Shown here: one piece after another, positions 15,201-27,200 of the stretch | How positions within the stretch are numbered: the first letter of the stretch is position 1 | Layout: each line of letters starts with the position of its first letter | DNA from: Marthasterias glacialis | Taxonomy: Eukaryota; Echinodermata; Asteroidea; Forcipulatida; Asteriidae | Length of the DNA stretch: 64,000 bases | Reading direction: 5' to 3' | NCBI GenBank assembly: GCA_911728455.2 | Contig: OU452240.1 | Coordinates: forward strand, 8,761,352 to 8,825,351 | Notes under the pieces: model-generated | Told to the model about the DNA's origin: nothing | What the model saw: only the letters and a program-made list of their open reading frames with translations | Databases searched by the model: none | Position numbers and translations under genes: made by a program

Positions 15201-18200
15201 GAAAAGGTCAGAGTACATAGTCAGAGCACATCAAGTCTTATCAGAACAATAATTGTCTTCAAATAACAGTCTTGTAGCAGTTATGAGAATTTCAAACAAA
15301 GTTTATCTATGAAAAGTTGTGTTAACATTAGAAAATTCTGACTTGAACATGTGGATAAGATTATGCTGGAATAGGAATGATGGTTTTTGATTGTAATGCT
15401 GCAATTGTGGTTGTTATTTTGGTATTGCAGGCAAATGTGGACATTGAGTGGTTCCCATCAGAGATGCCATCTATTCCAAGAAATCATCCACTGGTCCCTG
15501 ATACACATAAACAACAGTCTATGTTACATGATTTACCACAGCGGGATCATGTAGCTCCTTCAGCTAGACAAGCATGGTGTGCATCACCTGATACTAAATA
15601 CACAGCAAGATCTACCCTAGTCAGTAAGCCACCTATCCCTCCTATACATACACTCAATGATACTCCAAGATCCAACAAGAGTCAAAAACATGACCAGATT
15701 ACACAGGAATGGTATGAACAATATCTTATTGTAGACATGTAGATATTATACAAATATTGGATGCAGATGAGTGCGTTGTCGCAGAATATAATTATGAGGT
15801 AAAATCTGAACCATTTCATTTCACAAGGTGTAGCCGCGGTGAAATGTAAAAGCCAGATTTCAGGCAGTAATTATATTCTGCGACAATGCACAAACGAAAT
15901 ACATTCAATATTTGTTTTATAAAACTCTTATTTGTTTTATATAACTGACACATAGATCCTTGTCATATGAATTTTTGTAACACAATAAACACAAAATAGA
16001 CACAGTTCCTCATCACCCCACACTCTGAGGGTGTTTAGAAGGAAAAATTGATGTTTGGATGTTAAACCCAAACAAATTGACCCATTGACCAGCTTTAAAT
16101 AAGTGTAGAAATAATGGGAATGTGTTATTAAATGCAGTGATTATTTCAAATGCTAAGATCGCAACAATAAATAAATTCATTGTTGAACTAAAATCCTTTA
16201 AAATAGACTTGAAGAATAGTCATGAAAACAAATAACCAAAAACTAATAGTTGTAAACTCTGAAACACTGATGCGATCAAAAACTTGTTTGTCAGTAAATT
16301 GAAAACCAAGAGAAGAATTAAAAACAATTTTTTACTAATTGCTTATCAATTTGACTGCAAGTAAATCTTGCAATGCTTTATTCATATTTAGTACTTTCCC
16401 ATTGAGAGATTCATTTCCTGTTGTCTCATAATGATCATTATGTGAAGACAATGCAAGTTTGTTTGTTGTTTATTTCATATGTAATGATGTATGTTTGTCT
16501 GTGTTGTCTTATGATATCTGAATACTTAGGGGTTTTAAAGATTCTACTACTGCAGAATTAATGATGAAACGAGCCAAGAAATTAACTAAAGGAGCTAATA
16601 GAAGGAAAACCAAAGGTAAGTCCAAATCTTAAACAACAATATTTGTTTTCCCACTATCGTGGTGTCATACTGGGACAGAATATAATTTCTTGCTGGCCTC
16701 CTTTGTACTAACATATCTTCCATACACATAATTGTTGACTGCTTCAATTTTAAAACTATCATTTTGCGACTATCCCTGGAGCGTGCAATTTTCATTAAGC
16801 ATCAGCAGAGGGAAAATACAATGTTCCAGGGATCATTGAAAGATGACAGTGATACGCAGTCAAGGTTTCTGCCTAAATTCTCTACAATTCTGAAGATGTG
16901 TTTAAACACATACAATTTTGGTGGAGTTGATTGGTCATCGTGATTGAGAATAAATGCATTGGGAAAACAGTCACTGACTTTGACATATTTCCTTGTATAT
17001 TTACAATATAACACGTAACAACTGGGCTGAGTTATGCACCACTATGCAACAATAAGTAGACGTCTTGGTACTACGTATACATACATGCACCACTGTACAA
17101 TAGTATACAAATATTGAGTGGCTCAGAGTGCAATAGGAGGAATATTATTGCAAGGTAAAATTTGGACTGTTCCATTTCATGAGGCGAAATAGAACAGTCC
17201 AAATTTTACTGAGCGATAATATTCTTCCCATTTCACAATTTAAAGCCACTCAACATTTGTTTTATAAAACTGACATTTATCCTTGTCAATTGAATTTTTT
17301 CACAATAAGCACAAAATCAATATAAACACAGTTCATCGTCCACCCCACACTCTAAAAATTCTAAAACCCCTTTTATCTGAAAAACTTGGACGACTGCATG
17401 TAGAAACCAAACCTTGTGACACAGACGCACTATATTTTTCCTTACTCCACGCGCGGGTGATAACCAATGTTATTTCTTCAAGCAAACTTGAAGCGCAGAT
17501 TAAATAATAGCGCAATACGCCGAGGTAGAACAGCACATATTACAACCTGTTTCACAGGTGCTCCTTTGCTTTAGCGCGGTGCTCTACTGGTTAAAAACAT
17601 TGAGAACAAGGATGATCCTAACTGTTGAATGGGAAATACTATTCCTCATGGTTGAATAGGACTTTTGATTGCCAATGCAGATGGGAGTAATAGTGAATGA
17701 CACGCTATTCTACCAATCAAATGACAAGGATCTGTATGTCAGTTATATAATAATTGTTATACCAGGGTAATAGATGTGTGAATTTTTATTAGTCAAGAAC
17801 CAATCACATGACGTGCTACAAAGATGCATGTACATGGCATGTATGCTGAGGAGGGGAATAGGAGTCATGTTCACCATGGGGTACATTACATGTACCTTGA
17901 TCATGCCCACCATGTCTGCTGTAATGAACATGCTTTGTGATGCATTTCAAGCTCCTTTTGTTATAGTGTTTAAACACATGTTCTGGCTCTGTATTGGCCT
18001 GCAATGAATGTGTATTGTTGTGCCAGACGGGGGTACAATGTAGTCAGTTATGTCATTAATTTATCATTCCCTTGCCAGCCACCATTGGCTTGCAAGGATT
18101 GTGCTTTGTGATGCATTTCAAGCTCCTTTTGTTATAGTGTTTAAACACATGTTCTGGCTCTGTATTGGCCTGCGATGAATGTGTATTGTTGTGCCAGACG

Positions 18201-21200
18201 GGGGTACAATGTAGTCAGTTATGTCATTAATTTATCATTCCCTTGCCAGCCACCATTGGCTTGCAAGGATTGTGCTTTGTGATGCATTTCAAGCTCCTTT
18301 TGTTATAGTGTTTAAACACATGTTCTGGCTCTGTATTGGCCTGCAATGAATGTGTATTGTTGTGCCAGACGGGGGTACAATGTAGTCAGTTATGTCATTA
18401 ATTTATCATTCCCTTGCCAGCCACCATTGGCATGCAAGGATTGTGTTCACATTGTTAGTATCATTATTTCCCCTCAATTTAGCTTTAATGATTACTAGTA
18501 CATTTAAAATAACAAAGAGTTTCCTATTGGGTATAAAACCAAGGCACCAAATCTAGGTGTGGCATTCTAGAACTGTGGCTTGGGACATCAGGGTGGTCGG
18601 ACGGCGGCTCTATACTTTCTATGTGTAAACTGAAGGCTCTCAGTACCATTTACAAAAGTACTAGCACAGATAGTGGTCAGCCTATGTATTATTTCTGTAT
18701 AGTTTATTATCTGCACGTCGTCCGGCCGGGTTCATAATGTTAAGGTAATGTTGTATTTATTTATTTATTAGTTAAGTGAGGAGTGTCCTTAAATTCCCCC
18801 AACTCAGCCAGTTGCTACGTTTTGCTTTATTATTAATTGACTTTATTATACGTATTATTTTGTTCATGTCCCCGTTGGGGAGAATTACAAGATGAGCGAG
18901 TACCTGCATATCTGTTTCCATTTTTGAGTTGTTATTTTGTCTCTGAGTTTAGCAAGTGGTTCCCCTCCCTTTCTGGCGGATGCAGGGTTGATCCGTTACA
19001 GATTTTGGTGGCAGCGGTGGGATAGATTTGTTGAATTGGGAGAGTGCTTCTTGCTGAATTTTGAGACATTTTGTTGTTTTTAATTTGTTTTTCCTTTTCT
19101 CTGAATGCAAAAATTGCGCAAGCCAAAATGAGTTCGAGAACAGATTTGACCGGTCAGTTGAACCGTACGATTAGGCAACTGGACGAGGAAATTCAGTCCA
19201 GAAGAGCAAGACTGGCTGAGTTTGGGGTGATTTTACCCCAGAACCCTGATGACCCTTGCCACGGGTCTGCCTATTTGTCGGGCAGAATAGAATCACGGGA
19301 CACTCCCACTGGTGTAGATAGAGTTAATTTAGTAGCTAGTACTCCTGATTTTGATACACCTAATACTGAATATTGTTCTTTACCGCAGTGTACTCGTAAA
19401 TCAACATGTGAGCCAAAAAATACTACAGTATCAGTAGGTTCCGTAAAACCAATAGTAAACCCTGATAATTACGATGGTAGTAAATCATTTGATGATTGGT
19501 TAACTAATTTAGAATTATGTAGTCAAATAAATGGATGGTCAGTAGAGCAGAAAACTAGGTTCCTAGCCGTAAGGTTAAGAGGCCCGGCCCTTCAGGTTTA
19601 TACTGATTTATCTGACGCAAGTAAACATGATTATTCTGCTTTAGTTAAGGCATTGAAAGGTCGATTTTCCCCACAAGGACAATCATATCTCTTTAGGGCT
19701 AAGCTTAAAGTAAGGTCTCGCAGGAAAAGTGAAAAGTTACCCGAGTTAGCTAGTGACATTCGAAGACTAGTCGCTAAAGCATACCCTGATATATCTGCTG
19801 AACTACGAGAGGAATTAGGTAAAGATCATTTTATAGAGGCATTGGACTTACCTGAAATTAGAATGCAAGTTAGACGGGCAAAACCCGTTAATCTAGGGGA
19901 TGCCCTTACCACAGCACTAGAGGAAGAAGCTTTTATTCAAGTAGAATATAACAAGGTTGATATGTTACAGAGAATACATGTAGGTGCTAATGCATGCCAG
20001 AATGAGCCTTGTACTAGTGCTTCACTTGAAACCAAACAACCCCAGGAAGACCTCAAGGTAAAAATACAGCGCCTAGAGCAAGCTGTACAAGAGCTTCAGG
20101 GAGTTCTTACCAAACAAACAGAGAGGTTTCGAAAACCTAGGGGTCCGATAGTCTGTTGGAATTGTAGGCAAGAAGGACATAGACAATATGAGTGTCCATA
20201 TAATAACAATCTGCCACGAGCCCAGCCAGTTAGAACCGCTGGTGATAAAACCAATCAGCAGGGAAACGAGGGACGGCTGAGTATGGGGCCAGTGCCCAGC
20301 CAATAATGAGTAATTGCCAGGCCCAGAGTACAATCTTTGTCAGAGCAAAGATTAACAAAATTGATGTGAAATTTTTGCTAGACACAGGATCATCGGTCAC
20401 TATCTTACACCCGCATACGTGGGAGTTACAGCCTCTAGAAGTTAGACAAAGTTTACAGCCTAGTAATAAGTCGATAGTAGCAGTCGAGGGTACCACCCTT
20501 GAAGTATTAGGTTGTGTAGAAGTAACCATTGAATTTGGAAAACTAGTGAGACGTCATACAATTTTTGTTGCACCTATCACCCAGGCAGGCATATTAGGTT
20601 TAGATTTCCTTTTGTTGCATGAAGGAACTCTGGATCTACCTAAGAGGAAATTAAGATTCGGATTGAATGAAGTGCCAATAGTACTAAACAGCGTGGCTAC
20701 TAACAATTGTTGTAGGGTTTCTGTAGCAGAAACAGTAACTATACCTTCTGGTCAAGAGGCCATTGTACCAGGTGAAGTACATGTTCGTGGTGTAGGTACA
20801 AAAGGTGGATTATTAGAACCATCAAGTAGTTATGTAGCCAAAGATAATAGTATGTTGATTGGACGAACCTTTGCCCATTGTGACAAGAATAACTGTGTTC
20901 CAATTAGAATGTTGAATTTAAAACCAGATGCAACCACGGTGTATAAAGGCACGCAAGTGGCTATTTTACAACCTGCAATTGTAACTCAAGTTGTTAAACA
21001 AAATGATGACTCATGTAACAATCAAGATTTAGCTCCCCAACTAGAAGATCTGTACCAACAAAGCTCTGTACACTTAACAAGTAACCAACAAGTTGCATTA
21101 AAAAATATGTTACATAATTATGACAGTGTGTTTTCCAAAGATGGTGAACTTGGGCGAACCAATTTAGTGTATCATAACATTGACACTGGTGATGCTAGGC

Positions 21201-24200
21201 CAAAGCGACAACCTGCTCGGCGTTTACCTCATCACCAGAGAGCAGAGGCTCAAGAACAGGTTGAAGAAATGTTAAAAAAGAAAGTAATTTCTCCATCCTT
21301 TAGCCCATGGGCAAGCCCAGTGATTTTGGTTAAAAAAAAAGATGGGACCACAAGGTTTTGCATTGATTACAGAAAACTAAATGAAGTAACTTATAAAGAT
21401 GCATACCCATTACCACGAATTGATGATAGCCTTGATGCACTATCTAGCTCTCAGTGGTTTTCGTCACTTGACTTAGCTAGTGGCTATTGGCAGGTAGAAG
21501 TTAACCCCAATGACCGATGTAAAACTGCTTTTACAACAGGATCTGGTTTATATGAGTTTAACATGATGCCTTTTGGGCTGTGTAATGCTCCCAGTACATT
21601 TGAAAGATTAATGGAACGTGTGTTAGCAGGATTACATTGGAGAACTTGTTTAGTGTATATAGACGATATTTTGGTTTTTGCTCCGTCTTTTGAAGAACAT
21701 ACCGAGCGGCTGAGCGAAGTCCTCAGCAAACTTTCAGACGCAGGACTCAAATTGAAACCCCAAAAATGTTTCTTGTATAAAAAGGAAGTTCTGTACCTTG
21801 GACACATTGTGTCAAACCAAGGAATATCTACTGATCCAGAAAAGATACGTAAGATACTAGAATGGCCAACACCATGTAATCTTGCTGACATTCGCAGTTT
21901 TCTTGGTTTATGTTCTTATTATAGACGGTTTATTAAGAATTTTGCTCACATAGCGTCCCCAATCCATAAACTGACTCACAAAAATGTAGGGTTTAAGTGG
22001 ACAAATGAGTGTGAACAAGCATTTCAGGAGCTTAAACATAAGTTAACATCCGCAGACTTTCTTGCATTTCCAGATTTTTCAAAGCCATTCATTCTAGATG
22101 CAGATGCTAGTGACCAAGGTATTGGTGGAGTTATTTCACAAGTCCAGGATGGACAAGAGAGAGTAATAAGTTACGGTAGCCGAAAGTTATCAAAAAGTGA
22201 AAGAAACTACAGTGTAACTAAGAAAGAACTGTTGGCTGCCGTACACTTTGTAAAACAGTACAAACATTACTTATATGGAAGAAAATTTACCATACGCACC
22301 GACCATGGGTCGTTAAGATGGCTGAGTAATTTTAAAGATGTACAAGGCCAACTAGCCCGATGGATAGAAACCTTAAGTGCATTTGACTATGAAATTTGCT
22401 ACAGACCGGGTAGCCAACATCGAAATGCAGACTCCCTTTCAAGAATGCCATTTGAAAATGATGTTGAACCAATAAATACTGATATTAAAGTGAAACATAA
22501 AATAATCAGTTGTTCGCTAAGTGTCTTTTCAGGTTTGGACCCAGCTGGGCTACGGGAGGCCCAACGAGATGATAGTGTATTAGCTGCAATAATACAGATG
22601 AAAGATAATTCCTCGGTGAGGCCTCCTGGTAGTCTAATTGCGGGTCTAAGCCGAGAGACAAAGGGATATTGGTTCATCTGGGACCAACTGGAGCTAAAAG
22701 AAGGTATCCTGTATAGGCGGTATGAAGACCAAGGTTCATCATTTAGACAATTAGTGGTTCCTAGATCATTACAAGAACAAATACTGGAGTTAGCACATAA
22801 TAGTAAGACAGGTGGCCACTTGGGTCGTACAAAAACATTTAATAAGATCCAACGTAACTATTATTGGATAGGTTACCGTACAAACATAGCGAACTGGATT
22901 AGACAGTGTCAAACGTGTGCTAGACGAAAAACACCTGCCCCTAAGTTCCGTAGTCCCCTTAAACCTTCTCTGATTGGTGCACCTTTTGAAAGAGTTGCTT
23001 TAGATATATTGGGACCATTGCCTCGATCAAAAAAAGGCAACAGATATATCTTGATAGTGATGGACTATTTTACTAAGTGGGCTGAGGCCTATCCTCTCCG
23101 AAATCAAGAGGCAGAAACTGTGGCTAAAGTACTGGTAGAGCAATTCTTCTGCCGGTATGGAGTTCCATTGAGCCTCCATTCAGACCAAGGCTCTAATTTT
23201 GAAAGCAACTTGTTTCAATCAGTATGCCGTCTATTGGGAATAAATAAAACTAGAACCACGGCTTATCATCCACAGTCAGATGGACTAGTGGAAAGGTTTA
23301 ATCGAACTATCTTGGCCATGTTAAGTATGTATGTTTGTGAAGACCAGTCAGATTGGGATACGCACATACCCTATGTTATGATGAGTTATAGAGCAAGTGA
23401 ACAAGAGACAACAGGGATTAGTCCAAATAGGATGATGTTCGGTAGAGAAGTTAACCTTCCTTTAGATTTACTTGTTTCCCGAAATGAGTTAAGCAAAGAA
23501 AAGTATGTAACCCCAGAGGCATATGCATCTGAGATATGTGGTCGCATGCACAAAGCTTTCGAAATGGCTCGAAATAACATAAAAGGTGAACAAAAACGAC
23601 AAAAACGATTGTATGATGCTAAACTCAAGGGTAAACCATATGCACTTGGCGATAAAGTTTGGTTGTATTGCCCAAGAAGAAAAGTTGGGCTTAGTCCTAA
23701 ATTACAGTCATTTTGGAAGGGGCCCTATGAGATCAAAAAGTGTATCTCTGATGCTGTGTATAGAATTGAAGATGTAAAAACACATTATCGTTCAGTAGTG
23801 CATTTTGATAGATTAAAACCATGCCATTTGAGTACTTCTGAACAGGATTCTGAAACGAATAGAGACAACACTCCAGAAGACAGCACACCACGTGGAACAT
23901 CTACACGTCGACCCCCAACACTATGGAGAGATGTGACCCCTTTGAATGCTAAAGGAGTGCCATATGACCCGGATCCACCGGTAGATGCAAGTTTTACATC
24001 CGAGATTGGAAACATTCAAGATGATGGAGCAGAAATACACAATGAAAGCGAGACTGGTGTGAGAATGAATGCAACCACAGACCAATCACCTGATTTACCA
24101 CCAAGAGCAAACAGCAACACACAGAGTGATGGGGTAGATGACGCGTTATACGACAGCGATGATAATTGGACCGGCCGGCCAATACACCAACGTCGACAAC

Positions 24201-27200
24201 GCCAACCTCCACTGTGGATGCGAACTGGAGATTATGTGATCTAAACTAACACTACGCGTTTAAAGGCGGCTACAGATGTGAACTTTTTGTATGGTGCCCT
24301 TTTGGGCTGCAGACCAACTGTGGACACTATAAAGTTGTCTGCAAGCTACGTCAGTCGCATGAAATGATCAAACAGAATCGACATGGAACTTTTTGTCCCC
24401 TAAATTGTATTACAAATTGTGATAATTTATCATAATGGGTTGAGTAAACTTAATATTTGAGGCGTGAGGTCACGCCTTCGCTAAGGGGAGGGTTGTGTAA
24501 TGAACATGCTTTGTGATGCATTTCAAGCTCCTTTTGTTATAGTGTTTAAACACATGTTCTGGCTCTGTATTGGCCTGCAATGAATGTGTATTGTTGTGCC
24601 AGACGGGGGTACAATGTAGTCAGTTATGTCATTAATTTATCATTCCCTTGCCAGCCACCATTGGCTTGCAAGGATTGTGCTTTGTGATGCATTTCAAGCT
24701 CCTTTTGTTATAGTGTTTAAACACATGTTCTGGCTCTGTATTGGCCTGCGATGAATGTGTATTGTTGTGCCAGACGGGGGTACAATGTAGTCAGTTATGT
24801 CATTAATTTATCATTCCCTTGCCAGCCACCATTGGCTTGCAAGGATTGTGCTTTGTGATGCATTTCAAGCTCCTTTTGTTATAGTGTTTAAACACATGTT
24901 CTGGCTCTGTATTGGCCTGCAATGAATGTGTATTGTTGTGCCAGACGGGGGTACAATGTAGTCAGTTATGTCATTAATTTATCATTCCCTTGCCAGCCAC
25001 CATTGGCATGCAAGGATTGTGTTCACATTGTTAGTATCATTATTTCCCCTCAATTTAGCTTTAATGATTACTAGTACATTTAAAATAACAAAGAGTTTCC
25101 TATTGGGTATAAAACCAAGGCACCAAATCTAGGTGTGGCATTCTAGAACTGTGGCTTGGGACATCAGGGTGGTCGGACGGCGGCTCTATACTTTCTATGT
25201 GTAAACTGAAGGCTCTCAGTACCATTTACAAAAGTACTAGCACAGATAGTGGTCAGCCTATGTATTATTTCTGTATAGTTTATTATCTGCACGTCGTCCG
25301 GCCGGGTTCATAATGTTAAGGTAATGTTGTATTTATTTATTTATTAGTTAAGTGAGGAGTGTCCTTAAATTCCCCCAACTCAGCCAGTTGCTACGTTTTG
25401 CTTTATTATTAATTGACTTTATTATACGTATTATTTTGTTCATGTCCCCGTTGGGGAGAATTACAAGATGAGCGAGTACCTGCATATCTGTTTCCATTTT
25501 TGAGTTGTTATTTTGTCTCTGAGTTTAGCAAGTGGTTCCCCTCCCTTTCTGGCGGATGCAGGGTTGATCCGTTACACTGCCTTGTAAAATATTAGAAATA
25601 GTCCCGGGTATGAAGTTGCAATGCAATGTTCAACAATAAATTAGTAAAGAAATATAATTTATTTCTCTTGTTAATGTTTGTTCCCCCCTCGTGCAATCTA
25701 TTCCTGCCATGGTTTAATAAAACAATTGTTGAACACTGTGATGGGGTCCATGGGTTTTGTACACCCTTGGAGGCAAATGGCACCCGCAGCAAACTTTGCA
25801 ACAATTGTACAATGTTCAATATTAAATTAATAAAGAAACATAATTTATGTCACTTTATAATCCTTGTTTCCCTCTCCTGCACTCTATTACCATGGTATAA
25901 CAAAACAATTGTTGTACTTTATTGCACCATGAGTTTTGTTTTCTCTACCATGAAAATGTCAAATTCATACACAAAACCTTGGCCGTAACCTACGGCCCAG
26001 GATAAGTGCTAAACCTGGAACCATGGCTGGATTCCCACTTCACTTTGACTTACCCTTACCCTTATCCTTCTCAATTGGAATATGTGTCACCTTGTAGATC
26101 CTTTGGAAAGATATCAAATGATTAAAAAGGGACAGGAGTCTGCAAGAGTTGTTCTGCCTCCCAAGAGGAGGATTGAAAGACAAGAGTTCTTCCAAGGTAA
26201 GATTACTTATTGCAACAAGCACTTACATGCACTGGTCAAGGTTAATTTAGATGTTGCACCAAATTGCTCTAAATTTCATATTCATATTTTATTTATTTAT
26301 TTTTTAATACATTTATCTACCTGGGGTTTGCCCAAACTGTTAACCCAATTTCCTAATTAGTATCTATTGCTTCACATGTACATAGTAATTGAATGTTTTA
26401 ACTTATTGATGATTTACTTTACATGTACTTACATGGTCATTCATTTCAGACTGAGGAGTGCATCACAGTACTTGGCGGCTTAATCATGTCTTATCAATTT
26501 GATATTATTATTATTATTATTCATGGTTTATTAAAAACACTAATTCGTAGCCAAAAGGCTGAATTGCACAGTGCTTACATTACAGAAAAGAAAAATTACA
26601 GGTAGCTTTGAAGTAACAATAAAAAGGGCCTAAAATGTTGAGAACCACTGTACTATAGAGCATTATATACTTTTAGCAAATCACACAAAATACATTGTTA
26701 AAAATCTAGACAGGTGACATGAACAAGAGGCAACTTTTATTTGTATTTGAATTTGGTTTCTGTTGGCTAAGATAAAAAACAGTCTGCAATAACATCATAA
26801 ATTAAAAACAAATCCCTCAAAAGGATAATATATTCAAACCAATTTTTGGTAGTTTTTTAGAAGAAAGATCCAAACATAAATAAAACCCTTAGATTTTCCA
26901 TTACATTTGATTCCTGTGTACGTTAACATGTAATTTCTTTAGGTAAAGTAATGTTATTATTGGCCCCTAATCAAAGTAACCTGATTTCAATGTACAGTGA
27001 ACGTAATGTTTTCTATTGATAATACAGGAATAGCCTTGATATGATTATTGATGTACTCAGACACTGATTGCAAAGTATTGAAGATTTAACCCTATCAGGA
27101 CCGGGGGGGGGCACAATGTGCCCCCCCTACCAAACTTTTTCATGTAACTTTTAAACGCTACATTCGATCGCCACCAAATTTTCTGACTTTACTTGGAAAT

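Larger units (their letters stand above)
17920..19000 (+). repeat. 5' LTR (1081 bp)
   Basis: Starts at 17920, where similarity with the 3' LTR begins (preceding base c versus g), and ends at 19000. Positions 17931-18443 are three tandem 171-bp units. A TATAAAA lies at 18532-18538, and transcription would start roughly 25-35 bp downstream (inference). No AATAAA is seen on the sense strand. Confidence 0.96.
17920..25576 (+). mobile_element. Complete Ty3/Gypsy (Metaviridae-type) LTR retrotransposon
   Basis: 7657 bp, bounded by two 1081-bp direct repeats that begin TGTAATG and end GTTACA, so TG...CA ends are present. The host bases on both sides are CTGC, a 4-bp target-site duplication. Order: 5' LTR, primer-binding site, gag, pol (protease-RT-RNase H-integrase), polypurine tract, 3' LTR. 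The integrase after RNase H places it in Ty3/Gypsy rather than Ty1/Copia. There is no envelope ORF. Both ORFs are intact and I saw no difference between the LTRs, so insertion is recent and the element may be active. It is in the same orientation as LRRIQ1, inside an intron. Clade is not assigned; no chromodomain is visible at the pol C-terminus. Confidence 0.96.

Noticed and set aside
19071..19127. Upstream start codon for gag
   Set aside because: It would add a hydrophobic leader atypical for Gag; the ATG at 19128 has a better context and start.
21484..21891. Minus-strand ORFs inside pol
   Set aside because: Shadow frames of the intact pol ORF without domains.
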